From a bacterium D16-36 (lineage in GTDB: Bacteria > Bacillota > Clostridia > Lachnospirales > Lachnospiraceae), in contig RAYF01000059.1 of the NCBI GenBank assembly GCA_003611745.1, forward strand, positions 1 to 35,877: a stretch of 35,877 nt of DNA. The letters run 5' to 3'. The notes under the pieces are model-generated. The model saw nothing but the letters and a program-made list of their open reading frames with translations, did not search any database and was not told the origin of the DNA. Made by a program: the position numbers and the translations under genes. The stretch's first letter is position 1, and the number at the start of each line of letters is the position of its first letter. Shown here in pieces: positions 22,202-31,010 of this stretch.

Positions 22202-23299
22202 TTACGGCTGTGCACAGGCAGATTTTACCATCTTAAGAATCTGCCCCCTGTCCACGTCAAATGGCACAGCGGCAAGCTTCCTCTCATTCCCGGCCATCCC
22301 GTCCGCCATAGCCTCTATCTCTTCCCCGGTAAGCTCCGCCGAGCCGAGAAGCTCTTTCATCAGCCCCGCAAACTGCCCTATGCTGCCAAACCCCAGCGTG
22401 CGAAGCGCCATGATAACCTGCGGTTCAAACTCTTCCGGCAGTATATCCAGATAGCCTGCAAGAAAGACGCCTACCGCCTTTCCATGCGGGATGCCCTTGT
22501 GATAGGTCAGGTAATAACTTAGTCCATGCGGAAGGCTGGTCCCCGTCTGGGAAATTGCCATTCCGGCAAGGCTGGATGCGAACATCAGCCTCGCATAATC
22601 CTCCTCCGAAGCCTCCGTGCCAAACAGGACATCCGCCGCCACGCCCCAGACCTCCATGGCATACTGGCTAAGCATCCTGCTGTAATCTGTCGCATTTGCA
22701 TGAAAATAACTCTCCAGCATATGGGCAAGCGCATCCACCGCAGTATTTACCAGCACAGAAAGAGGCGCTTTCTCAAGATATTTCCCGTCAACCAGCGCCA
22801 GAGCCGGGAAAATCGTATGGCTGATGCTCTGCTTCGTCTGCAGGTCGTCCCTCGTCAAAACTGCATAGGGCGTCACCTCAGAACCGGTCCCGCAGGTCGT
22901 AGGAACTGCAACAACCGGGAGGTGCCTTAAATCCCTAGCCTGATATAAAACCTCCTCCGTGCTGTCCCTGTTCTGGATCATCAGGGCAATAGCCTTAGCG
23001 GCATCTAACGGCGAACCGCCGCCCACGCCGATCACAAAATCCGTCCCCTCCCTGCGGCCAAGCCCTGCAGCTTCCATAATATTCCCCACGCCAGGGTTTT
23101 CCAAAACCTTATCAAACACAACATATGATGTATTAAATTTCTCCAGGCTGTCAATAACATCCTGCAGCGCGCCATTCTTCTTAGAAGATGACCTTCCAGT
23201 AACAATCAACGCCTTTTTTCCATAATGCGCCATCTGTTCCCCATGGTTCCTGACGGCATCCTTTTCCTGAAACACCATTGTCGGCAAATAAAACTTCAT
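22202..23299 (-). CDS. iron-containing alcohol dehydrogenase
   Basis: 365 aa, group III Fe-ADH, reducing aldehydes or ketones (or the reverse) with NAD(P)H. The NAD site GGGSPLD (93-99) and the metal ligands D189 and H193 (DALAHMLE), H258 (LPHGLSYY) and H272 (GIPHGKAVG) are all present. Substrate is not predictable; short-chain aldehydes such as butanal are typical in fermenters. The ATG overlaps the rng stop by four bases (ATGA), and GGGAGG is upstream, so it is translationally coupled to rng. That is an unusual neighbour, since rplU-rpmA-obg normally follow rng in this family. Confidence 0.92.
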   Translation of the reverse strand: MKFYLPTMVFQEKDAVRNHGEQMAHYGKKALIVTGRSSSKKNGALQDVIDSLEKFNTSYVVFDKVLENPGVGNIMEAAGLGRREGTDFVIGVGGGSPLDAAKAIALMIQNRDSTEEVLYQARDLRHLPVVAVPTTCGTGSEVTPYAVLTRDDLQTKQSISHTIFPALALVDGKYLEKAPLSVLVNTAVDALAHMLESYFHANATDYSRMLSQYAMEVWGVAADVLFGTEASEEDYARLMFASSLAGMAISQTGTSLPHGLSYYLTYHKGIPHGKAVGVFLAGYLDILPEEFEPQVIMALRTLGFGSIGQFAGLMKELLGSAELTGEEIEAMADGMAGNERKLAAVPFDVDRGQILKMVKSACAQP

Positions 23300-24501
23300 A
23301 CTCTGTCCTCCCTTAACTGTTCATAAAAAGGCTTGCGCACCTTCTTCCTCGTCAGCTCCACAAGCCCCAGCTTTGTCATATCTACTAAGCTCGTAGGCAC
23401 CGGATCCCTGCCAAGCTCCCCGCGGAACACAGCAAGCAGCTCCTGGTTCGCCTCCTTTGACAGCATATCAATAAAATCCACCAAGATGATACCAGAAAGA
23501 TTCCGCAGGCGTATCTGTACGGCAATCTCCCTCGCAGCCTCTAAATTCACTTTCAAAAAATTCTTCTGTACATCCTTTTTCTTAGAAACCGCCTTGCCCG
23601 TATTGACATCAATCGACACAAGCGCTTCCGTCGGCTGGATTACTAGATACGCACCGCTCTTTAGCCACACTTTCGGCTGCAGCGCCTTTTCGACCGTCCT
23701 TGATATATTAAAAACAGCATCCATCTTCCCATGCTCCGGATTCCAGAGGACAGGCTCCGGCGCATCGCTCCAGCCCCTGCGCTCCAGAAAATCCCTGACA
23801 GAGCCGTAAACCCATTCATCATCCGTCAGCACCTCCACTGCCCTGTCCCGGTACATCCCCTGAATACTGTCGAGATATGCAGGCAATGCACGGTGCAGGC
23901 AGGTAAACTGTGCCATATGTTTTCCGCGCGACACAACATCCTGATAACAGGATTCCAGCTCCGCTATCTCCCTTTCAAGCTCCTCCTTGGATGTCCCGAC
24001 GCTGTTAGTCCTTGCCAGCAGGGCGTACCCCTTCCCCCTGCAGCACGCAGACAAAAATTCCGACATCTCCTCCCTGACAGCCCTATCCTTAATCTTTTTT
24101 GAGAGAAAGACACCATGCCCCCCAGCAGTGAGAACTACATATTTCCCTGCAAACTCCAGCCTTCCTGTCAATGTCGGCGGCTTCGTCTTCACCGCCTCCC
24201 GCTCCACCTGGACTAAAATCTCATCCCCGATCAGCACACGGCCCTGCCCATGCACCACGCTGTCCGTAGCAATGGGGCAGGACGAAGCCTGCAGCGGCAG
24301 ATAACCCATCTGCCCTTTCCTAAATTCCACAAAAGCGGCATTAATATTTTTTACAATATTCCTGACCTTCCCCACATAGATATTTCCAAGAATGCCGTCC
24401 CCCTCCAACGGCTCCGCCTGCAGCCTGCAGATCCTCCCATCCTCTGTCCATGCGGTAATCAGCCTGTCCCCCTGCTTTGTAATCAGAAGCTTATCTGCCA
24501 A
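23296..24501 (-). CDS. rng: ribonuclease G/E family endoribonuclease
   Basis: About 401 aa if started at TTG 24501 (GGAAGGG upstream, reading ADKLLITKQGDRLITAWTED). The frame is open to 24633, but that segment overlaps the previous gene and holds hairpins. The S1-like RNA-binding region (LGNIYVGKVRNIVKNINAAF) is followed by the RNase H-like/DNase I-like core. The catalytic acidic motifs SIDVNTGK and VDFIDM and the LVDMTKLGLVELTRKK block are present. It lacks the zinc-link CPxC motif and the long tail of E. coli RNase E, as expected for the short clostridial form. It acts in rRNA and mRNA processing. It is co-oriented with the TIGR03936 and TIGR03960 genes. Confidence 0.88.
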   Translation of the reverse strand: MADKLLITKQGDRLITAWTEDGRICRLQAEPLEGDGILGNIYVGKVRNIVKNINAAFVEFRKGQMGYLPLQASSCPIATDSVVHGQGRVLIGDEILVQVEREAVKTKPPTLTGRLEFAGKYVVLTAGGHGVFLSKKIKDRAVREEMSEFLSACCRGKGYALLARTNSVGTSKEELEREIAELESCYQDVVSRGKHMAQFTCLHRALPAYLDSIQGMYRDRAVEVLTDDEWVYGSVRDFLERRGWSDAPEPVLWNPEHGKMDAVFNISRTVEKALQPKVWLKSGAYLVIQPTEALVSIDVNTGKAVSKKKDVQKNFLKVNLEAAREIAVQIRLRNLSGIILVDFIDMLSKEANQELLAVFRGELGRDPVPTSLVDMTKLGLVELTRKKVRKPFYEQLREDRV

Positions 24502-24550
24502 TACACTCACCCTTCCAAATATGCCGCCACAGGCGGCACAAACAATCAAT

Positions 24551-24618
24551 GAAGAATGCCGTTTTTGCATTCTTCGTAGAAATAACTTAGTTTTTCTTAG
24601 GCACAGTTTCTTTGTGCC
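24551..24618 (-). promoter_or_regulatory. two hairpins between the TIGR03936 gene and rng
   Basis: On the minus strand GGCACA...TGTGCC (24618-24600) ends within the TIGR03936 stop region, and GAAGAATGC...GCATTCTTC (24575-24551) follows, with no T run. They may protect or attenuate the mRNA ahead of rng, whose product is itself an RNase known in other bacteria to act on its own leader. Confidence 0.35.
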
Positions 24619-25435
24619 GTAGAAAATCTTCATTTCTTCCGTATTCTGATAACGGAACCAGCCTGCATGGCGTTGCAGAGGACATCGTATGGACCTCCCC
24701 CTTCACCGCATCCATGTCCGCATACATCTCCATCCGGTGGATCTGGTAAGAAAGCCAGCCATACTCCTCTCCAGCCTGCCTGCAGAGTGCCTCTATCACC
24801 AGTTCCGGCTTAATATTGACCACGCTTCCGGCCGTAAGCTGCATATAAAGCACCGGGCTGTATTCCACAGGATCCAACGCTGCAGTGCCATAGGAAATCC
24901 CGGTAAACGCCTCAAACTCCTGCAGGCTGTCCGTTATCTGGTAAATATTCTCCCGAATATCCACTATCTTTTCCGAGCGCTTTGTCTTTTTACAAATCTC
25001 AATGGAGTCCTGCGCCAGAAGTTCCTTAACGGCCTCCCTCCGCCCCGGAATGTCCAGCAAAAAACTATCTTTTCCTTTCTTTACGGTCACCAGGTAATCA
25101 CAGGCAGCAAGGACTGCCATAGATGTTTTGGAAGACTCTTCAAGCAAAGTAAACCCCTTTACCCTAATTTCATCGTTCATAACGGCATTCAGCCTTGGCA
25201 CAAAGCCGTCCACAGATTCCCCATCCTCAAGGACAATATCCAGATATTCCGCATCGCTGGAAAGGCCGATGCCGAGGGGCGATGCAAAAGACATAAGCTG
25301 ATGCGGGGAAAATCCCTGACTGCAGCTTAGCGCAATATCCGCCCTGCGAAATGCCTTCTGAAAATACCGCATAACATCCAGATGCCCGATAAAACGCATG
25401 GAACCTGTTTTTGAAAACTTAATCCTCGCCTTCAT
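24587..25435 (-). CDS. TIGR03936 / DUF2344 radical-SAM-associated protein
   Basis: 282 aa from ATG 25435 (MKARIKFSKTGSMRFIGHLD), the family's standard N-terminus; it overlaps the end of the upstream radical SAM gene by 17 bp. Conserved pieces: GHLDVMRYFQKAFRRADIAL, CSQGFSPHQLMSFASPLGIG and the EYLDIVLED strand. The family is nearly always encoded next to, or fused with, the TIGR03960 radical SAM protein, and a joint role in RNA or tRNA modification has been suggested but not proven. It is followed by rng. Confidence 0.88.
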   Translation of the reverse strand: MKARIKFSKTGSMRFIGHLDVMRYFQKAFRRADIALSCSQGFSPHQLMSFASPLGIGLSSDAEYLDIVLEDGESVDGFVPRLNAVMNDEIRVKGFTLLEESSKTSMAVLAACDYLVTVKKGKDSFLLDIPGRREAVKELLAQDSIEICKKTKRSEKIVDIRENIYQITDSLQEFEAFTGISYGTAALDPVEYSPVLYMQLTAGSVVNIKPELVIEALCRQAGEEYGWLSYQIHRMEMYADMDAVKGEVHTMSSATPCRLVPLSEYGRNEDFLRHKETVPKKN

Positions 25436-27308
25436 CCAGCCCCGCCCCCCTTTCTTCCACGCAGACACCGCACTGGAATTTCAAAGCCCCGCAGCCAGCA
25501 CATCCCGCACGGCAGTTCGGCGTCGTCTTTTCCTCCTTTGCCCGGTGATATTCCGCTAGCAGGAACTGCTTTGCCACGCCGATATCAATAAAATCCCATG
25601 GAAATAACTCGTCCTCCCCGCGCTCACGCTTTAGATAAAAATCCATATCCACGCCATTGTCACGGAAAGCCTGCTCCCATATGCCATACTGGAAATGTTC
25701 TGTCCACGCATCATAGATGCAGCCGTTTTGGTAAGCCTGCAAAATCACATCGCACAGCCTCCTATCCCCTCTTGCAAAAACCCCCTCAAGCTCCGAAACC
25801 TCCGCGTCATGGCAATTATACTTAATGCTTTTTGCGTTCAGCTGGGATTTTACTTTATCCAGAAGGAAATAGCGTTTCTGCTCCGCCTCCTCCTTAGAGA
25901 CCATCGGCGACCACTGGAATGGCGTAAACGGCTTTGGCACAAAAATAGAAGTGCTTGTCACGATATTTACCCTGCCGTTTCGCTTTTCCTTTGGAACCGT
26001 ATAGTACTCCCTCGCAATCTTATCCGAGAGCACGGCAATCGCCTCAATGTCCTCCCATTCCTCCCCCGGAAGCCCCATCATAAAATACAGCTTTACGCGG
26101 TTCCAGCCCCCGTCAAATGCATCCTTTGCCCCCTTTAGTATCACTTCCTCCGTTAGCCCTTTATTAATTACGTCCCTCATTCTCTGTGAGCCGGCTTCCG
26201 GCGCAAATGTAAGGCTGCTCTTCCTGACATCCTGCACCTTTGACATGACATCAAGCGCAAAGGCGTCAATCCGCAGGGACGGCAGGGCGATATTTACCCC
26301 CTTTCCCTGAAACTCGTCAATCAGCCAGTACACAAGCTCCTGAAGCTCCCTGTAATCGCTGGAGCTTAGGGAACTTAACGTAATCTCGTCATGCCCGGTA
26401 GAGCGAAGCATCTCCCTAGCGCGCTCTTTGAGAAATTCCAAATCCCTCGGGCGGATCGGGCGGTAAATCATCCCCGCCTGACAGAAACGGCAGCCGCGGA
26501 TGCAGCCGCGCTGGATTTCCAGCACAACCCTGTCCTGCGTCACCTTGATATAGGGAACGAGCGGCTTCTTCGGATAAAATGTATCAGACATATCCCGCTG
26601 CACCTGCTTCTGCACCTTATCAGGCGCCTCCTCCACCGTCGGGTAAAACGCCGCAAGCGTCCCGTCCTCATTATATTCTGCCTGATAGAACTGCGGCACA
26701 TACATTCCCGGAATCTGTGCAGCCATCTTAAGGAACGAGGTTCTGTCCTTCCCGGTGTTTTTCCATTCCTTATACGCATCCATCAGATCAAAATAGACCG
26801 TCTCCCCCTCGCCGATATAAAAAATGTCAAAAAAATCCGCAATCGGCTCAGGATTGTAGGCACAGGGGCCGCCGCCAATCACAAAGGGGTCTGCCTCCGT
26901 CCTGTCTGCCGCCCTTAGCGGTATGCCGGACAGGTCAAGCACCTGCAGGATATTGGTATAACACATCTCATACTGGAGCGTAATCCCCAGAAAGTCAAAG
27001 TCCCTGACCGGCTGCTGGCTCTCCAGCGCAAAAAGCGGGATATCCTGCTCCCTCATAATCTTATCAAGGTCCACCCATGGGGAATAGACACGCTCGCAGT
27101 AGATATCTTCCCGCAGGTTCAGCATATCATAGAGAATCTGTATGCCAAGATGCGACATACCAATCTCATATACATCCGGAAAGCACATGCAGAAGCGGAT
27201 TTCCGCTTTTAAAGGGTCCTTTTCTACCATATTGATTTCACCGCCAATATATCTGGCAGGCTTCTCAACAGATAAAAGTATTTCATCACTCAATGCTAAT
27301 TTTCTCAT
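25419..27308 (-). CDS. TIGR03960 B12-binding-type radical SAM protein
   Basis: 629 aa from ATG 27308 (MRKLALSDEILLSVEKPARY) with GGAG 6 bp upstream; a longer frame exists but lacks support. The N-terminal half is a cobalamin-binding-like domain (CFPDVYEIGMSHLGIQILYD, then VIGGGPCAYNPEPIADFFDI). The central radical SAM barrel carries the 4Fe-4S motif GCIRGCRFCQAG (Cys269, Cys273, Cys276) and the GLPGEEWED motif. The C-terminus has a cysteine cluster, NCRAGCAGCGALKFQCGVC, that may hold a second cluster or zinc. The substrate is not established. It overlaps the TIGR03936 gene. Confidence 0.92.
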   Translation of the reverse strand: MRKLALSDEILLSVEKPARYIGGEINMVEKDPLKAEIRFCMCFPDVYEIGMSHLGIQILYDMLNLREDIYCERVYSPWVDLDKIMREQDIPLFALESQQPVRDFDFLGITLQYEMCYTNILQVLDLSGIPLRAADRTEADPFVIGGGPCAYNPEPIADFFDIFYIGEGETVYFDLMDAYKEWKNTGKDRTSFLKMAAQIPGMYVPQFYQAEYNEDGTLAAFYPTVEEAPDKVQKQVQRDMSDTFYPKKPLVPYIKVTQDRVVLEIQRGCIRGCRFCQAGMIYRPIRPRDLEFLKERAREMLRSTGHDEITLSSLSSSDYRELQELVYWLIDEFQGKGVNIALPSLRIDAFALDVMSKVQDVRKSSLTFAPEAGSQRMRDVINKGLTEEVILKGAKDAFDGGWNRVKLYFMMGLPGEEWEDIEAIAVLSDKIAREYYTVPKEKRNGRVNIVTSTSIFVPKPFTPFQWSPMVSKEEAEQKRYFLLDKVKSQLNAKSIKYNCHDAEVSELEGVFARGDRRLCDVILQAYQNGCIYDAWTEHFQYGIWEQAFRDNGVDMDFYLKRERGEDELFPWDFIDIGVAKQFLLAEYHRAKEEKTTPNCRAGCAGCGALKFQCGVCVEERGAGLDEGED

Positions 27309-27394
27309 GTCTGCTCCATTTCCTCTTACCACGCAGCCGCCCGGAGGGCACAGCAAGCCACAAACGCCTGTTTCCAAAAGGCTGCAGCGCACAG

Positions 27395-27808
27395 CTACTT
27401 CGCAGGCATCACCTGCTTCATCACCTCAGCCGCCTGCTTCACAATCCCCTCCAAATGCCCGTCCTCCGAAAGCACCTGCTCCACATATGCCCTGTCAAAC
27501 CCCTGATAGGAGAGCTTTAAATGAAAAGAAAGAATCAAAACGAAAAAAAGCACCCCGGCTGTCACCATCCGAATAATGCCATAATGATTCCTTCCTCCCT
27601 CAAAGTCCGGCTGTTCCCCCCATACATCTGTAGTGCCAGGCTTGACCTGCTCACCCTCCCTGCCATAATGATTTCTGGCATAGATATCCCTTCCGTATCC
27701 CCGGCCCGCATTCCTTCCTGCATTCTGCGAAAAAGCGGACTTTGCCTCCCTGATTTTTTCCGAACGGCTCACCGGCCGCTCCTCCTGCTCATAATAATAA
27801 CGGTTCAT
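27395..27808 (-). CDS. single-TM hypothetical protein
   Basis: 137 aa from ATG 27808 (MNRYYYEQEERPVSRSEKIR), preceded by GGAGG. It has a basic, Tyr/Arg/Gly-rich cytoplasmic N-terminal half, one membrane span (MVTAGVLFFVLILSFHLKL, about residues 80-100) and a short outer helix (AYVEQVLSEDGHLEGIVKQA). I recognise it only as a conserved Lachnospiraceae protein without a function. It stands between gpsA and the radical SAM pair, in the same direction with short gaps. Confidence 0.7.
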   Translation of the reverse strand: MNRYYYEQEERPVSRSEKIREAKSAFSQNAGRNAGRGYGRDIYARNHYGREGEQVKPGTTDVWGEQPDFEGGRNHYGIIRMVTAGVLFFVLILSFHLKLSYQGFDRAYVEQVLSEDGHLEGIVKQAAEVMKQVMPAK

Positions 27809-27897
27809 AAAAAGACCTCCATTTCTAACCAAGCTGTTTCCTTCATTGTATGAAAGAGGCCTTTTATTTATGTTACAGGACAACCCTCAGACAAAGG

Positions 27898-28920
27898 TTA
27901 TTCCCCTTCCTCCAGCCAGCCAAGGTCCGGATATTCAAGGCAGCGGTCCCTTGTTAAAAGTTTCTTAATCGCTTCGTTGACATCTGCCCCCTCAAACAGC
28001 ACGTCGCAGATCTGCTCCACAATCGGCATTGAGACATTGTATTTCTTTGCAAGCTTGTAAACCGCTTTGGCAGAATAAACGCCCTCTACCGCCTGATTAA
28101 TCTCCGCCAGGGCCTCCTTTACAGAACGGCCCTTTCCAATCAGGTACCCGGCATTATGATTCCTGCTGTGCTTACTGGTACACGTTACGATTAAATCCCC
28201 GATACCAGAAAGCCCGCCAAGCGTCTCCATCTTAGCCCCCATTGCCACGCCAAGGCGGGAAATCTCCGTAATCCCCCTTGTGATCAACGCTGCCTTTGTA
28301 TTATCCCCAAAACCAAGCCCGTCACAGACACCTGCTGCAAGGGCGATAACATTTTTCACAGAGCCCCCCAGTTCAATGCCGATAATATCTGGGCTCGTAT
28401 ATACCCTAAAAAGTTCATTCATGAAAATTTCCTGAATAAAGATAGCAGAAGCCTTGCTTGCACTTCCCACTACAACTGTAGTCGGCATTCCAATTGCCAC
28501 TTCCTCCGCATGGCTTGGTCCGGAAAGAACTGAGATATCCGCCTGCCCAATCTCCTCCACCAGAATATCACGAAGCGTATCTAAAGACTCCTCCTCTATC
28601 CCTTTTGCCACATTGACAATTCTCTGCCCGGCTGTAATATATGACGCAGCCTCTTTTGCCGTACTTCTGACAAAAGGGGATGCCACAGAAAATACAATTA
28701 AATCCCTGCCCGTACATGCCTCCTGCAGATTACTGGTAACAACAATAGAATCCGGTAGCTTTACCCCCGGAAGGCGGTCTTTGTGCTCCCTGTTCTCCTG
28801 AAGCATTGTAACCTCCGATTCAACCTTTGACCAGAGCACCACATCATGCCCATGCCCTGCCAGCATGATCGCAAGTGCCGTGCCCCAACTGCCTGCCCCC
28901 AAAAAACTAACTCTGCTCAT
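27898..28920 (-). CDS. gpsA: glycerol-3-phosphate dehydrogenase [NAD(P)+]
   Basis: 340 aa from ATG 28920, with AGGAGG 9 bp upstream, overlapping plsY by 14 bp. It reduces dihydroxyacetone phosphate to sn-glycerol-3-phosphate for phospholipid synthesis. The Rossmann loop GAGSWG (8-13), the VLSGPSHAEEVA motif, the ELGGSVKNVIALAAGVCDGL stretch with the catalytic lysine, and the C-terminal MPIVEQICDVLFEG are all present. The longer frame to 28974 is discarded because it begins inside plsY without a ribosome binding site. It is adjacent to plsY, which uses its product. Confidence 0.96.
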   Translation of the reverse strand: MSRVSFLGAGSWGTALAIMLAGHGHDVVLWSKVESEVTMLQENREHKDRLPGVKLPDSIVVTSNLQEACTGRDLIVFSVASPFVRSTAKEAASYITAGQRIVNVAKGIEEESLDTLRDILVEEIGQADISVLSGPSHAEEVAIGMPTTVVVGSASKASAIFIQEIFMNELFRVYTSPDIIGIELGGSVKNVIALAAGVCDGLGFGDNTKAALITRGITEISRLGVAMGAKMETLGGLSGIGDLIVTCTSKHSRNHNAGYLIGKGRSVKEALAEINQAVEGVYSAKAVYKLAKKYNVSMPIVEQICDVLFEGADVNEAIKKLLTRDRCLEYPDLGWLEEGE

Positions 28921-29563
28921 CAGATGCTGCCTCCTTCTCTTCCTTCTTCTGCCACAGCTTATTCTCATTTCCATGGATCAGCCGCACAATATTCTGGCGG
29001 TGCTGAAAATATGCAAATACCGTAAACAAAAGGCTGATAACCATCATATGTACAAATGCCTTATCATTATGATGGAATACCAGTGTATTTGCCGGGATAT
29101 ACCATGCCACAAACAGCGAGCCAACCGACACATATTTTGTCAATATAACCGCCGCAATAAAAATGGCAAGCCCAATCGGAATCATGACCGGATGGGCAGC
29201 AGACATGACAACAGCGGAAGTCACAGCAATCCCCTTCCCACCCTTAAAACCGAGATAAAACGGATAATTATGCCCCAAAACGACCCCAAGCCCACAGTAA
29301 AGGCAGAGCAGATACCAATCCGTCCCTGTAGCAAAACAAAAACGGATCAGCAGAATCGGAATTACCGCCTTCGCTAAATCAAGGACAAATGTAATAATTG
29401 CCGGCACCACCCCGAAATTCCGAAGGACATTTGTCGTCCCGGCATTGCCGCTTCCCAGCGTACGGATATCTGTATGGTAAAACCTCCCGACAAAATAGCC
29501 GCTGGAGATGCAGCCGCACAAATATCCCGCTATCAGGCACAATACGATTTCTATTCCATTCAT
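28907..29563 (-). CDS. plsY: acyl-phosphate:glycerol-3-phosphate acyltransferase
   Basis: 218-aa polytopic membrane enzyme that acylates glycerol-3-phosphate using acyl-phosphate. The three PlsY signature loops are clear: GSGNAGTTN (37-45), GHNYPFYLGFKGGKGIA (about 96-112) and HRQNIVRLIHGNENKL near the end. Five or so hydrophobic spans are visible. A short charged tail (KKEEKEAASDEQS) follows. It is followed by gpsA, with a 14-bp overlap, and preceded by der 15 bp upstream, so the three are co-transcribed. Confidence 0.96.
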   Translation of the reverse strand: MNGIEIVLCLIAGYLCGCISSGYFVGRFYHTDIRTLGSGNAGTTNVLRNFGVVPAIITFVLDLAKAVIPILLIRFCFATGTDWYLLCLYCGLGVVLGHNYPFYLGFKGGKGIAVTSAVVMSAAHPVMIPIGLAIFIAAVILTKYVSVGSLFVAWYIPANTLVFHHNDKAFVHMMVISLLFTVFAYFQHRQNIVRLIHGNENKLWQKKEEKEAASDEQS

Positions 29564-29577
29564 TTTTTCTCCCCTTT

Positions 29578-30897
29578 TCAGCCATCTCTCCGCTCCCGGA
29601 TCAAAAATTTAAGCGGCGTTCCGGCAAACCCGAACGCTTCACGGATCTTATTTTCCAGATATCTTGTATAAGAAAAATGCATCAGCTTTTTATCATTGAC
29701 AAAGACAACAAAAGTCGGCGGCTTGACACTGACCTGTGTCATATAGTAAATCTTTAACCTTTTTCCCTTATCCGACGGCGGCTGCTGCATCGCAACCGCT
29801 TCCGTCAGAATATCATTTAATACGCCGGTTGCGATGCGGAGCTGATGGTTCTGTATCACAACATCCAGCACATCAAAAAGCTTCGGTATCCGCTGCCCGG
29901 TCTTTGCCGAAATAAAAATAACCTCCGCATAAGGCAGGAAAGAAAGAACCTGCCTTATCTTTTCAGTATATTCCTTTACAGAATGATTATTCTTCTCAAT
30001 AGCATCCCATTTATTGACTGCAATAACCATGCCACGTCCCCTGTCATGGCCGATTCCGGCAATCTTTGCATCCTGCTCCGTCACCCCCTCCGCCGCATCA
30101 ATCACAAGCACCACAACATCGGCGCGCTCTACCGCGGAGACAGTACGCAAAATACTGTACCTCTCAAGCTCCTCTTTTATTTTATTTTTACGGCGCAGGC
30201 CCGCAGTATCAATAAATACGTATTCCTTATCCTGCCACGTAACCGTTGTATCAATGGCATCCCTGGTAGTCCCCGCCACATCTGACACAATCACGCGGTT
30301 CTCCCCCAGAATCTTATTAATAATAGACGACTTCCCCACATTCGGCTTGCCGACAACCGCTACGCGCGGCCTCTCATCCTCTTCCTCGTCCGCACCGTCT
30401 GGAAACAATGCCGTCACCTCATCTAACATGTCGCCAATCCCAAGTTTTCCGACAGACGAAACCGGATGCGGGTCGCCAATCCCAAGATTATAGAACTCAT
30501 AGACATCCGGCATCATCTTATCAAAATTGTCTACTTTATTGACCACCAGAATAACTTTTTTCTTCGCTCTCCGAAGCATATCCGCCACCTTAAAGTCAGC
30601 GTCTAAAAGCCCCTGCTTTACATCTACAATAAACATGACCACATCAGCCATCTCAATTGCCATCTCAGCCTGTTCCCTCATATCCCGGAACATCTGGTTT
30701 TTAGTCTCCGGCTCAATGCCGCCGGTATCCATAATGGTAAAATTGTAATTCAGCCACGATACATCCGCGTAGATGCGGTCCCTTGTCACACCTGGCGTGT
30801 CCTTGACAATCGCAATCCGTTCCCCTGCAAGCATGTTAAAAAGCGTAGATTTTCCTACATTCGGCCGCCCTACGATGGCTACAATCGGTTTACTCAC
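29578..30897 (-). CDS. der: ribosome-assembly GTPase Der (EngA)
   Basis: 439 aa with two tandem GTPase domains and a KH-like C-terminus, needed for 50S subunit maturation. Domain 1: GRPNVGKS (10-17), DTGG (57-60), NKVD (120-123). Domain 2: GKPNVGKS (183-190), DTAG and NKWD. The KH-like end includes YYMTQVSVKPPTFVVFVNDK. Length is normal. GGAGGAAG precedes the start. It heads the der-plsY-gpsA group. Confidence 0.97.
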   Translation of the reverse strand: MSKPIVAIVGRPNVGKSTLFNMLAGERIAIVKDTPGVTRDRIYADVSWLNYNFTIMDTGGIEPETKNQMFRDMREQAEMAIEMADVVMFIVDVKQGLLDADFKVADMLRRAKKKVILVVNKVDNFDKMMPDVYEFYNLGIGDPHPVSSVGKLGIGDMLDEVTALFPDGADEEEDERPRVAVVGKPNVGKSSIINKILGENRVIVSDVAGTTRDAIDTTVTWQDKEYVFIDTAGLRRKNKIKEELERYSILRTVSAVERADVVVLVIDAAEGVTEQDAKIAGIGHDRGRGMVIAVNKWDAIEKNNHSVKEYTEKIRQVLSFLPYAEVIFISAKTGQRIPKLFDVLDVVIQNHQLRIATGVLNDILTEAVAMQQPPSDKGKRLKIYYMTQVSVKPPTFVVFVNDKKLMHFSYTRYLENKIREAFGFAGTPLKFLIRERRDG

Positions 30898-31010
30898 ATC
30901 TTCCTCCTATCGCTGCTTTTTAAGAACTGCCCCACCAAAACCACTCCACGGCGGACAGCCCCTAAGCATCTTAAAATCATGGCTTTTTTGCCAGATAAAC
31001 CTCCTGCGCA

